Source of the DNA: DATAWK01 sp036267255
GTDB lineage: Bacteria; Acidobacteriota; Terriglobia; Terriglobales; Acidobacteriaceae
NCBI GenBank assembly: GCA_036267255.1
Contig: DATAWK010000043.1
Location: forward strand, 310,001-374,000
DNA length: 64,000 nucleotides
Direction of reading: 5' to 3'
Below the pieces are notes generated by a model. That model was not told the DNA's origin. It saw nothing but the letters and a program-made list of their open reading frames with translations, and made no database searches. Below, piece by piece: positions 9,634 through 18,017 of this stretch (position 1 is its first letter; each line of letters starts with the position of its first letter). The translations under genes and the position numbers were made by a program.

Positions 9634-9954
9634 CTAGAAGCGCGCTGCAAATGGCAGCAGAGCGATGTTCCGGGCCTGCTTGATGGCGCGCGTGAGGCGA
9701 CGCTGGTGACGCGTGCAGACACCGGTAAGGCGGCGCGGCACAATCTTGCCGCGTTCGGCAACAAACTGCTGCAGCGTGCGCACATCGCGGTAAGGAATGG
9801 CGTCGATTTTTTCTACGCAGAATTTGCAGACTTTCTTGCGACGGAAGAACTTGCGTCCGCCGGGTCCACTGGAACCCGGGCCCCTGCCTGCCGGCCGTGG
9901 GCCGCTGGAAGAAGAAGATTCCTGTCGAGGTGCTTGTGTTGTTTCGTCAGCCAT
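9634..9954 (-). CDS. rpsR: 30S ribosomal protein S18 with N-terminal extension
   Basis: A 106-residue S18. The conserved core starts near residue 34 (GRKFFRRKKVCKFC) and runs through PRRLTGVCTRHQRRLTRAIK to the C-terminus. The first 33 residues are a low-complexity Ser/Gly/Pro/Arg-rich extension beyond the usual 75-90-residue protein, like the tails seen on other ribosomal proteins in this block. It lies between rpsF and rplI, the canonical order. S18 forms a heterodimer with S6 on the 30S platform. Confidence 0.97.
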   Translation of the reverse strand: MADETTQAPRQESSSSSGPRPAGRGPGSSGPGGRKFFRRKKVCKFCVEKIDAIPYRDVRTLQQFVAERGKIVPRRLTGVCTRHQRRLTRAIKQARNIALLPFAARF

Positions 9955-10070
9955 GCTGAACTCCTTTCAATCCGCTGGAGATTGTTTTCAGCGGGTTGCT
10001 CCGCACATAAACGGGAGCGAAAAATAACTTGCCGGATGCAATCGCGCATCCGGAATAAAATAGCGTGCCC

Positions 10071-10547
10071 TTAGAGCGCGGCCGGAGTAGCTGTCGCAAC
10101 ATCGACAGTAGCGACCGGGGCCGCAGCTGGAGCCGTCGTTTCTGCTGTTGGAGCCGCAACGGCCGCCGGTGCAACTTCTGCCGGAGCGTGCTGCTGCAAT
10201 GCGCTCTGCTTCACACGCGTCGAGCGGAGCTGCTTGATCTTGGCCAGGCGTTTTTCCTCTTCATCCATGCGCACGGTGATGAACTTGATCACCTGCTCGG
10301 TGACGCGCAGGCGGCGTTCCAGCTCGGCGATCAGTGCACCGTCGGCTTCGAGCGTCATCAGCATGTAGAGGCCATCGTTGAACTTGCGAACCGTGTAGGC
10401 CAGCTTGCGCATGCCCATTTTGTCCGTCGCCAACACTTTGCCTTCCCCCTTGGTGACCGTCGACTCCAGACTGGCAGTCAACTTTTCGATGTCCTCATCG
10501 ACGACATCGGGGCGAAGAATGTACATTACTTCGTATTTACGTTGCAT
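10071..10547 (-). CDS. rpsF: 30S ribosomal protein S6 with Ala/Pro-rich tail
   Basis: An S6 protein of 158 residues from ATG 10547, where the family N-terminus MQRKYEVMYILRPD begins. The in-frame extension up to 10598 is not conserved. The core ends near residue 100. It is followed by a tail of about 45 residues dominated by Ala, Pro, Val and Thr, where Proteobacteria carry Glu-rich tails. It forms the first gene of rpsF-rpsR-rplI. The protein binds S18 and the central domain of 16S rRNA. Confidence 0.95.
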   Translation of the reverse strand: MQRKYEVMYILRPDVVDEDIEKLTASLESTVTKGEGKVLATDKMGMRKLAYTVRKFNDGLYMLMTLEADGALIAELERRLRVTEQVIKFITVRMDEEEKRLAKIKQLRSTRVKQSALQQHAPAEVAPAAVAAPTAETTAPAAAPVATVDVATATPAAL

Positions 10548-10613
10548 CGTTTTCTCGTTTCCGCAGGAGGCTTCCGCCTCTTGCCTTGCACGGCCCAACC
10601 CGGCCGCAAGGGT

Positions 10614-11243
10614 TTATTCTCCGGCGCGTTCCCGCCGGTTAAAGCGATTCATGGCAGCCGCAGGACCTTCGATCAGAATGGTCTCGACCGCTTGGGCTAC
10701 TTCATCCAACACGCCATCCAGCGTGGCCAGTTCGGCCTTGCGGAAGGGCGTTAAAACAAAATCCCGAACCCGGCTGCGGGCACCTTCTGCCGCCTTCGGA
10801 TCATCCGGCGCGATGCCGATACGGATGCGCAGCCATTCTTCACTGCCCAATGCTCCGCTGATCGACTTCACACCGTTGTGTCCGCCGGAGCTGCCGCGTT
10901 CTCGAATGCGGATGGCCCCCAGCGGCAGGTCGATCTCGTCGTAGATCACAATCATGTCCCGTGACGGATCAACTTCCAGTTCGCGAACCAAAGCGGAGAC
11001 TGCCAGCCCGCTGAGGTTCATATACGTTTCCGGCTTGGCCAGCAGTGCGCGCCGTCCTGCAAGATGCATGGAAGCGGTGATTGCCTTGCCGCGCCGGTTG
11101 GCGATGACGGCATTGCATCGTTCTGCAATGCGGTCCAGGGCCAGAAAACCTGCGTTATGGGGCGTGAACTGGTATTCGATTCCCGGATTGCCCAGCCCAA
11201 CAATCAGTACCGGAGCCAGCGCCACTCCCTGTGATATTTCCAT
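10614..11243 (-). CDS. pth: peptidyl-tRNA hydrolase
   Basis: A 209-residue cytoplasmic esterase that releases peptides from prematurely dissociated peptidyl-tRNAs. Family landmarks are IVGLGNPGIEY (residues 14-24), the catalytic His in FTPHNAGF, KPETYMNLSG, IYDEIDLPLG (catalytic Asp) and GGHNGVKSI. The N-terminus is a few residues longer than in E. coli. It lies 12 bp downstream of rplY and 66 bp upstream of rpsF on the same strand, the common prs-rplY-pth arrangement. Confidence 0.97.
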   Translation of the reverse strand: MEISQGVALAPVLIVGLGNPGIEYQFTPHNAGFLALDRIAERCNAVIANRRGKAITASMHLAGRRALLAKPETYMNLSGLAVSALVRELEVDPSRDMIVIYDEIDLPLGAIRIRERGSSGGHNGVKSISGALGSEEWLRIRIGIAPDDPKAAEGARSRVRDFVLTPFRKAELATLDGVLDEVAQAVETILIEGPAAAMNRFNRRERAGE

Positions 11244-11255
11244 CGAAGCAGCCAG

Positions 11256-11957
11256 TTACTTCTTGGCGTCCTTCTTATCGCCCTTATCTCCGGCAGCCTC
11301 TGCCGTTTCCTGCTTGCCCTTCTTGGCCACTTCCGGTTCGGCAGTGGTGGTTGCAGCAACCGCAGCCGCATCCGGAGTGACAACCACTTCCTCACGCACA
11401 GCGGTGATGTGTGCCACGGCAGAATCTTCATCCGTAAGGAACTTCAATTTGCCGCCATGCGGCAGATCGGCAACACGCAAGACCTGGCCAAACGCCAGCT
11501 CGGTAACATCAACACTGATGCTGCTCGGAATGTCATCCGGCAAGCACTCGACGGTGACCTCGCGCAGAATCTGATCCAGAATGCCGCCCTGGGTCTTGAC
11601 GCCGACCGGGACGCCTTGCAGCTGAATGGGCACCTGTACGCGAATCGCCTTGTCCATAGCAATGCGCTTCATGTCGATGTGCATCAGGCTGCCCTTGATG
11701 GGCTCATATTGCCAATCAACGATCATGACCTTGGTCATGGCGCCACTGAGATCGAGGTCAAAGATGGTGTTGTGGCCCGATTCCGAGTAGAGAATGCGCT
11801 GGATCTGTTTGGGGTCCACGGTAATGGCCACGGACGGTTGCGCCGCGCCGTAGACGACGGCGGGAATCTTGCCGGAGACGCGCACGCGACGGGCAATGTT
11901 CTTGGTGAATTTCCCCTCGCGGGGCGTTGCGGTTACGACTTCTTTTGTTGCGCTCAT
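11256..11957 (-). CDS. rplY: 50S ribosomal protein L25 / general stress protein Ctc (long form)
   Basis: A 233-residue TL5/CTC-type L25. The N-terminal 5S rRNA-binding domain covers about residues 1-95 (VYGAAQPSVAITVDP, then HIDMKRIAMDK). The C-terminal domain carries ECLPDDIPSSISVDV. The protein ends with an Ala/Thr stretch and a Lys/Asp-rich tail (GDKGDKKDAKK). The long form is usual outside gamma-proteobacteria. It follows prs by 132 bp and precedes pth by 12 bp. Confidence 0.95.
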   Translation of the reverse strand: MSATKEVVTATPREGKFTKNIARRVRVSGKIPAVVYGAAQPSVAITVDPKQIQRILYSESGHNTIFDLDLSGAMTKVMIVDWQYEPIKGSLMHIDMKRIAMDKAIRVQVPIQLQGVPVGVKTQGGILDQILREVTVECLPDDIPSSISVDVTELAFGQVLRVADLPHGGKLKFLTDEDSAVAHITAVREEVVVTPDAAAVAATTTAEPEVAKKGKQETAEAAGDKGDKKDAKK

Positions 11958-12089
11958 ATGGTTTTCCTTCGGGCACGGCCCTTTGCCGCTCCCTTGTCGC
12001 AGTAGAGGATGCCTTTACCCTCCGCTGCAGTGGTTGGTTCCAGCAACGGCCTACGCCGCGTTTGGATCTTCTATTGTCAAAGACCGGCG

Positions 12090-13157
12090 TTAGTTAAACA
12101 GAGAACTGACGCTGGTCTCCATGTGGATGCTCTCAATAGCTCGGCCAATCAGACCGGCAATCGACAGCACCTTGATCTTCGATACTCGATGCGCCTCCTC
12201 GCGCAGCGGGATGGTGTTGGTCACCACCAGCTGTTCGAGGCGCGAATTTTCAATGCGCTCCATCGCCGGCCCGGACAGCACCGGATGCGTCGCGCAGGCA
12301 TACACGCTTTTTGCGCCCGCTTCGATCAGCGCATCCACCGTCTTGATCAGCGTGCCTGCCGTATCCACGATGTCATCGAGGATGAGACAGGTGCGACCTT
12401 CTACATCGCCGATGACATGCATGACTTCTGTCACGTTCACGTCGGTGCGACGCTTATCGACGATGGCCAGCGGCGCTTCCATCTTTTTGGCGAAGAAGCG
12501 CGCACGCTCCACGCCTCCGGCATCCGGCGAAATCACAGTCAACTGCGGCAGATTCAACTCCCGGAAGTGGCTGACGAGCACCGGGCTCGCAAACAGATGG
12601 TCCACCGGAATATTGAAAAAACCCTGAATCTGCGCCGCATGCAGATCAACCAGCAGGGCGCGATTCGCACCTGCGGTCGTCAGCAGATCGGCCACCAGCT
12701 TCGACGAGATAGCTACACGGGGGCGATCCTTGCGGTCCTGCCGCGCATAGCCGTAGTAAGGAATCACTACGGTGATGCGTCCAGCCGAGGCCCGCTTGAG
12801 CGCGTCGATCATAATCAGCAACTCCAGCAAATGCTGGTCGACCGGGTAGCAGGTCGGCTGAATTACGAAGACATCGGCTCCGCGCACATTCTCGAGAAGC
12901 TGAAAGTACACTTCCCCGTCGGAAAATCGCTGCAGGCGAACTTCGCCCAGCGGAATGCCAACGAACTTGCAGACCTCCTCGGCCAGGGGCCGGTTGGACG
13001 ATCCGCTGAAAATCTTAAAGCGCTTGTCCTCGCTGTAGGACTTGGCGCGTTTGCGGCTGACGGCAGGCTTTTCTGCCTTTTTGCTGTCTGCCGGTGGTTC
13101 TATTACCGTGGCTGCTTCCGTTGCGGCGGGAGCTGTGGCCGTTGCGTCGCTGTTCAT
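12090..13157 (-). CDS. prs: ribose-phosphate pyrophosphokinase with N-terminal extension
   Basis: A 355-residue enzyme making PRPP from ribose-5-phosphate and ATP for nucleotide, His and Trp synthesis. The conserved enzyme begins near residue 45 (FKIFSGSSNRPLAEEV). It shows the flexible-loop region PYYGYARQDRK, VDLHAAQIQGFF, and the PRPP-binding motif LILDDIVDTAGT. About 44 Ala/Thr/Lys-rich residues precede the normal start. Initiation at ATG 13157 is supported by GGAGG 6 nt upstream, so the extension is probably translated. The gene heads the run prs-rplY-pth-rpsF-rpsR-rplI and lies just after tRNA-Gln. Confidence 0.95.
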   Translation of the reverse strand: MNSDATATAPAATEAATVIEPPADSKKAEKPAVSRKRAKSYSEDKRFKIFSGSSNRPLAEEVCKFVGIPLGEVRLQRFSDGEVYFQLLENVRGADVFVIQPTCYPVDQHLLELLIMIDALKRASAGRITVVIPYYGYARQDRKDRPRVAISSKLVADLLTTAGANRALLVDLHAAQIQGFFNIPVDHLFASPVLVSHFRELNLPQLTVISPDAGGVERARFFAKKMEAPLAIVDKRRTDVNVTEVMHVIGDVEGRTCLILDDIVDTAGTLIKTVDALIEAGAKSVYACATHPVLSGPAMERIENSRLEQLVVTNTIPLREEAHRVSKIKVLSIAGLIGRAIESIHMETSVSSLFN

Positions 13158-13368
13158 CCGGGACCTCCATGCTGGTTGGCGTGGCTATTCCGACTGCTGG
13201 TTCAAAGGACATGGGCCTCTGTGTGCCATCGACCTTCGAGAACCTGATAAATTGCAGGTGTTCCGATCCTGCAACTCACTCTGCGAAACGTGAATCCGGA
13301 GGCAAAGCTATTGGCGCTTTGCGCAGATCACGCAGACATACTGAAAGCAATGCAATACGGCGAAGTGT

Positions 13369-13442
13369 TGGCTGGGCGACTAGGATTCGAACCTAGACAA
13401 AGTGCTCCAAAGGCACTTGACCTACCATTAGTCGATCGCCCA
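13369..13442 (-). tRNA. tRNA-Gln (UUG)
   Basis: A cloverleaf of 74 nt including an encoded CCA. The acceptor TGGGCGA pairs with TCGCCCA. The anticodon stem AGTGC/GCACT encloses the loop CTTTGGA, whose positions 34-36 are TTG, decoding CAA. The T-arm has GGTTCGAATCC. It sits between ispE and prs, an arrangement common in bacteria. Confidence 0.97.
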
Positions 13443-13476
13443 TCGGGAGTTGCCAGGACTTCTCTGGCCTCTCGAC

Positions 13477-14511
13477 TTATCCTTCCACATCCACCATGTT
13501 TCGCCAATACTCCGCGCGGCAGAGGGTTTTCGTCTGCAGTGCGGGTATGCCCAGGGCTGCTAATTGTTCTCCGACAGCATGGGCCTCTGTCTCCTGGGTA
13601 TACAAACCAAAAAGTGCCGAGCCGGAGCCGGAAAGTGCTGCATACAGCGCACAAGGCTTTCCTGAGGAAGAGGTACGGAGCGTCTGAAGAATGCCGTGCA
13701 GGGAGGGGTACAGCGGGAAAACGACGCATTCAAAGTCGTTTTCAATCCCGGCACGGACAAGCCTGAGAAGCACTTCCTCGGCCCGGTCTTTTTCTGGCCC
13801 AACGACCCTTAAAAAGACACCGGATACAGTCATAACTTCCTGATGAGAACCAGCCAAAGCTGCCGCCCATAGATGACCTAGCTCTTTCAGCCTATCGGAA
13901 GCTGCTGCGCTGGTCAATGCTTTGCTGGCAGACTGCAAAGCATCCCAGTCGCGAAAGGCCTGGGGAGTAGAGACGCCGATAGGGGGCGTGGCCACTACGC
14001 AGGGCAATTCCGGCAGATCGGGTAGTGGCGATACCTGTTCGCCGCGACCCGTACCAAGGATGGTACCGCCAATCAGGAAGAGCGGCACATCGGATCCGAC
14101 CTGGGCGGCGATGGCCAACCGGGCCGGATCCGGCAGCGCTTGCTGCAGTTCCCGTTCCAGCCCAATCAGCGCCGCAACAGCATTGGCCGAGCCAGCGCCC
14201 AGACCGCCCTGCACTGGCAGCTTTTTGTCAATATGGAGACTTACGCGAGCAGAGATTTTCATGGCAGCAAGCACCAGCTCGACCATCTTCCAGCAGGTGT
14301 TGCGCGCATCGCAGGGCACTTGTGCATCGGTGCATGCCATTTGGATGGTGGTACTTACACCGTCAGGCAGCCGCTCAGCCGCTACCGTGACAACATCATA
14401 GAGGGCAAGCGTCTGATAGATGGTTGTCAGCGCGTGAAAGCCATCGGGCCGTGTAGGGCCAATGGCCAGACCGAGATTGATCTTGGCGTGCGAACGTACG
14501 TGCGTGGGCAT
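13477..14511 (-). CDS. ispE: 4-diphosphocytidyl-2-C-methyl-D-erythritol kinase
   Basis: A 344-residue GHMP-family kinase that phosphorylates CDP-methylerythritol in the MEP isoprenoid pathway. The N-terminus has SHAKINLGLAIGPTRPDGFH, the typical IspE substrate site. The ATP-binding loop is LPVQGGLGAGSANA, and the C-terminal GHMP motif reads ALSGSGSALFGLY. Length is somewhat above the roughly 290-residue norm. It starts at ATG 14511 and lies upstream of tRNA-Gln and prs on the same strand. Confidence 0.95.
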   Translation of the reverse strand: MPTHVRSHAKINLGLAIGPTRPDGFHALTTIYQTLALYDVVTVAAERLPDGVSTTIQMACTDAQVPCDARNTCWKMVELVLAAMKISARVSLHIDKKLPVQGGLGAGSANAVAALIGLERELQQALPDPARLAIAAQVGSDVPLFLIGGTILGTGRGEQVSPLPDLPELPCVVATPPIGVSTPQAFRDWDALQSASKALTSAAASDRLKELGHLWAAALAGSHQEVMTVSGVFLRVVGPEKDRAEEVLLRLVRAGIENDFECVVFPLYPSLHGILQTLRTSSSGKPCALYAALSGSGSALFGLYTQETEAHAVGEQLAALGIPALQTKTLCRAEYWRNMVDVEG

Positions 14512-14667
14512 GCAATTTGATTTTATGCGGGAAACCCACGTCGAGACAGTTGGTTCGGAAAGGTAGCAGGATCACCGAGAGCACTTCGACAAAGCCGCAG
14601 AATACCAACCGCAGCATAAGATAGTAGATAGCCGTTTGAACGGCATCTGTAACATCTGAAGCAGCTT

Positions 14668-15519
14668 ATGTATCGAGCGATTTCTACGCACGTTTTTCTG
14701 CGGCAACGATTGCACGCAGGGTTACTGGAGGCTCTGGCTCGAAGTGGCGCCGAGGCCGTGGAGTTGTTCGCGGCGCGGCAGCACTTTGACTACACCAGCC
14801 GCACGGAACTGAATGAACTGGCTGTCTGGTTCCGCGAGAATCCTCTTAAGCCGTGGTCCCTGCATGCGCCCCTGTTTCCCGATCTTGAAATGGGCCGTAG
14901 TGGTGTGCCCAGTGTCAACGTTGTGCACGTGGAGAAATCCCGCCGCATCGATGCAATGGACGAAATCAAGCGCGCCCTTGAAACCGCCGAGCAGATTCCC
15001 TTCTCGTATCTGATCTTGCATCTGGGCGATCGCGAGGATGCATGGAGTCCGCGCACACTGGAACATGCCATCACAGCGGTTGAACATTTACGTGCCTTTG
15101 CTGCGCCGCTTGGCGTAAAGATATTGCTGGAGAATCTGCAGGGCCTGGTCGCACAGCCGGAAAATATTGCCGAAGTTTTGTCCGGAGGGCATTTTCACGA
15201 TGTAGGCGTCTGCCTCGATCTTGGCCATGCGCACCTAGGTGAAGGCATCAGCGAGGCCATCGGCATTCTTGGGACACACATTCGTTCGGTGCACGTGCAT
15301 GACAATGCCGGGGATCGCGATTCGCATCTGTGGCCCGGAGATGGCACGATTGCGTGGCCGCAAACTACGCAGGCGCTCGCCCGCCTGCCGCACGGTCCGG
15401 CGCATGTGCTGGAAATACACTACAACCTGGCTACCTCCACAGAAGCCGTAGTACAGGACGCCCAGGAAACTTTCGCTTGGCTGACGGACTTTGCCGACGC
15501 AGCCGCTTCGGAAGCATAG
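14668..15519 (+). CDS. sugar phosphate isomerase/epimerase-like TIM-barrel protein (AP endonuclease 2 family)
   Basis: A 283-residue xylose-isomerase-like TIM barrel. Likely metal ligands sit in LILHLGD, the Glu of LLENLQG, CLDLGHAHLGEG and HVHDNAGDRDSHLWPGDG, with a final Glu in VLEIHYN. This ligand set is shared by hydroxypyruvate isomerases, sugar epimerases and endonuclease IV; sequence alone does not choose among them, though the lack of endonuclease IV signatures favours a sugar substrate. It starts the plus-strand series ahead of asnS, 34 bp after its stop. Confidence 0.85.
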   Translation: MYRAISTHVFLRQRLHAGLLEALARSGAEAVELFAARQHFDYTSRTELNELAVWFRENPLKPWSLHAPLFPDLEMGRSGVPSVNVVHVEKSRRIDAMDEIKRALETAEQIPFSYLILHLGDREDAWSPRTLEHAITAVEHLRAFAAPLGVKILLENLQGLVAQPENIAEVLSGGHFHDVGVCLDLGHAHLGEGISEAIGILGTHIRSVHVHDNAGDRDSHLWPGDGTIAWPQTTQALARLPHGPAHVLEIHYNLATSTEAVVQDAQETFAWLTDFADAAASEA

Positions 15520-15553
15520 AATAGCCGGCGCAGAAATAAAGCAGAGAGCGAAT

Positions 15554-16942
15554 ATGTCGCAGGAAATTGAAAACACCACAAAGACAGCGATGACGGATGC
15601 CGCAGAAACAGCGTCGAGCCATGCCCCGGTCACCACGATTGCCACCATCGGCCAGCACGAAGGCCAGACGGTCACGCTGCACGGCTGGCTCTACAACCTG
15701 CGCGAAAGTGGCAAGCTGCTGTTTCCCATCTTGCGCGATGGCAGCGGCACCATCCAGGGCATCGTTCCCAAGGCTGCGGTGACACCTGAGGTCTTTGATC
15801 GCATCAAGACGCTGACCAATGAATCGAGCGTCGTCGTCCGCGGCAAGGTGCGGGCGGACAAGCGCGCTCCCGGAGGCTATGAACTCGATGTCGAAGATGT
15901 CGAAGTCATACAACGTATACCGGAGGAACAGCCCTTTCCGATCACGCTGAAGGAGCATGGCGTTGATTTCCTGATGGAACATCGGCACCTGTGGATACGC
16001 ACACCGCGACAGTCGGCCATCCTGCGCATTCGTGCCGAGATCATGCGGGCGGCAGCAGAGTATCTCGATAGCAATGGATTTGTGCGCACCGATCCACCCA
16101 TCCTGACGCCGGCAGCCTGCGAAGGCACCAGCACGTTGTTTCCCGTGGAGTATTTCGGCGAGGAAGCCTATCTGACGCAGAGCGGGCAGCTTTATATTGA
16201 GAGCACGGCGATGGCGCTGGGCAAGGTCTACTCCTTTGGGCCGACTTTTCGCGCGGAAAAATCCAAAACGCGGCGCCATCTGACGGAGTTCTGGATGATT
16301 GAGCCGGAGGTTGCCTACGCCGGGCTGGACGATCTGATGATTCTGGCCGAGGAATTTCTGAGCCACATTGTGCAGAGCGTGCTGAAGAACCGCGCCGCCG
16401 ACCTGAAGACCATCCAACGCGATGCTGCCAGGCTGGAAGCCATCCTGCCGCCTTTTCCGCGTGTGAGCTATGACGAAGCCGTGGCAATGCTGAACGACGC
16501 CCACGCAAAGGGACTAATGGAGCAGGAGTTTGAATATGGCAATGACTTCGGCTCGCCCGACGAAACGTATCTTTCGTCGCAATTTGACCGTCCCGTCATG
16601 GTGCATCGCTATCCTGCTGAAGTGAAGGCCTTTTACATGGAGCCGGACCCGCTGAATGCGAAGTTTGCGCTGTGCGTAGATGTGCTGGCGCCGGAGGGTT
16701 ATGGCGAAATCATCGGCGGTTCGCAGCGCATTGCGTCCTACGATCTGCTGAAATCGCGCATCGAGCAGCATGGACTGCCGCTGGCGCCCTTTGAGTGGTA
16801 TCTGGACCTGCGCCGCTATGGTTCGGTACCGCACTCGGGTTTCGGCATGGGTATTGAGCGGGTCGTGGCGTGGATTTGCGGTCTCGATCACGTTCGTGAA
16901 ACGATTCCGTTTGCGCGTACGCTGAACCGAATGTATCCGTAA
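15554..16942 (+). CDS. asnS: asparaginyl-tRNA synthetase
   Basis: A class IIb aminoacyl-tRNA synthetase of 462 residues. An OB-fold anticodon-binding domain occupies roughly residues 25-110 (TLHGWLYNLRESGKL, then LRDGSGTIQGIV). The catalytic domain shows motif 2 FGPTFRAEKSKTRRHLTEFW and motif 3 GFGMGIERVVAWICG. The loop ACEGTSTLFPVEYFG and the SKTRRHLTEF sequence mark AsnRS rather than AspRS. The start ATG 15554 has a GAGAG ribosome-binding site; an earlier TTG at 15491 lies inside the previous gene. The pre-OB N-terminal segment is rich in Thr/Ala. Confidence 0.95.
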   Translation: MSQEIENTTKTAMTDAAETASSHAPVTTIATIGQHEGQTVTLHGWLYNLRESGKLLFPILRDGSGTIQGIVPKAAVTPEVFDRIKTLTNESSVVVRGKVRADKRAPGGYELDVEDVEVIQRIPEEQPFPITLKEHGVDFLMEHRHLWIRTPRQSAILRIRAEIMRAAAEYLDSNGFVRTDPPILTPAACEGTSTLFPVEYFGEEAYLTQSGQLYIESTAMALGKVYSFGPTFRAEKSKTRRHLTEFWMIEPEVAYAGLDDLMILAEEFLSHIVQSVLKNRAADLKTIQRDAARLEAILPPFPRVSYDEAVAMLNDAHAKGLMEQEFEYGNDFGSPDETYLSSQFDRPVMVHRYPAEVKAFYMEPDPLNAKFALCVDVLAPEGYGEIIGGSQRIASYDLLKSRIEQHGLPLAPFEWYLDLRRYGSVPHSGFGMGIERVVAWICGLDHVRETIPFARTLNRMYP

Positions 16943-16997
16943 AATGCGGACTGTTTTAAAACCGTGAATTGTTTTGCAAAAAACGAAAGCGATTGTT

Positions 16998-18011
16998 ATG
17001 TCGAAGTCCAATGAAGCTGCGAGTGCTGTAAATTCAGAAAAAATTCTCTCTATCCAACGCGGTCACAGTCCGCAGACAATCGGAGTGCAGAGCCTTCCGG
17101 GTCGTGAGATCCGCGTGATCGGCGTACCGCTTGATCTGGGACAATCCCGTCGCGGCGTCGATATGGGCCCCTCTGCGGTGCGCGTTGCGGGCCTGGAAGC
17201 GCGACTGGAGGCGTTGGGCCATCATGTGCAGGACGCGGGCAACATCTCCGTAGACATTGCCGAGACGCAAAACGTTGGAGAGCAGAATGCAAAATATCTG
17301 ACTGCAATCACGGAGACTTGCAAGCATGCCGCGGAGCAGGTGCAGGAAGCGCTGGCCGCTGGACAGACGCCGGTGATTCTGGGCGGCGATCACTCCGTGG
17401 CTGCCGGAACAGTTTCCGGCGTCGCAGAATTCTATCGTCACAAAAAACAGAAGATCGGCTTGCTCTGGATGGACGCACATTCCGACATCAATACACCGCA
17501 AACCTCACCGAGCGGCAATGTGCATGGCATGCCACTGGCCGCGTTGATGGGGCTGGGGCCGGAGCCGCTGCAGAATATCTTCGGCTGGTCGCCTAAGGTG
17601 GCCCCGGAGAATACAGTGCTTGTGGGTGTGCGCGACATCGATGCCACGGAGCGGGAAAATATTCGTCGCGCCGGCATCACCGAGGTATACACCATGCGCG
17701 ACATCGACGAGCGCGGCATGCGCACGGTGATGGAAGAGGCTTTGCGTGCTGCGGGACGCGGCACGGCGGGTTATCACGTTTCGCTGGACATGGACTGGAT
17801 TGACCCCGAAGACGCGCCGGGCGTTGGCACGCCGGTGCGCGGTGGGGCCACGTATCGCGAGGCGCACCTGGCGATGGAGATCATCGCCGACCATGGCCGC
17901 ATGCTGAGCTTTGAGATTGTCGAAGTGAATCCGGTCATCGATGAGCATAATCGCACGGCAGATTTAGCGGTCGAGCTGATTTCGTCCGCATTTGGAAAGA
18001 AGATTCTTTAG
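16998..18011 (+). CDS. rocF: arginase
   Basis: A 337-residue ureohydrolase converting arginine to ornithine and urea with a binuclear Mn centre. Metal-binding motifs are GGDHSVAAGT, DAHSDIN and SLDMDWIDPEDAPGVGTP. The first domain has GVPLDLGQSRRGVDMGPSAV, typical of true arginases rather than agmatinases. The start is ATG 16998; an upstream TTG at 16974 would add eight residues without a better ribosome-binding site. It is followed after 6 bp by ddl, so the two are probably co-transcribed. Confidence 0.93.
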   Translation: MSKSNEAASAVNSEKILSIQRGHSPQTIGVQSLPGREIRVIGVPLDLGQSRRGVDMGPSAVRVAGLEARLEALGHHVQDAGNISVDIAETQNVGEQNAKYLTAITETCKHAAEQVQEALAAGQTPVILGGDHSVAAGTVSGVAEFYRHKKQKIGLLWMDAHSDINTPQTSPSGNVHGMPLAALMGLGPEPLQNIFGWSPKVAPENTVLVGVRDIDATERENIRRAGITEVYTMRDIDERGMRTVMEEALRAAGRGTAGYHVSLDMDWIDPEDAPGVGTPVRGGATYREAHLAMEIIADHGRMLSFEIVEVNPVIDEHNRTADLAVELISSAFGKKIL

Positions 18012-18017
18012 ACGCGC

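Noticed and set aside
15491..15553. N-terminal extension of asnS from a TTG codon
   Set aside because: It overlaps the previous gene and lacks a ribosome-binding site; ATG 15554 has one.
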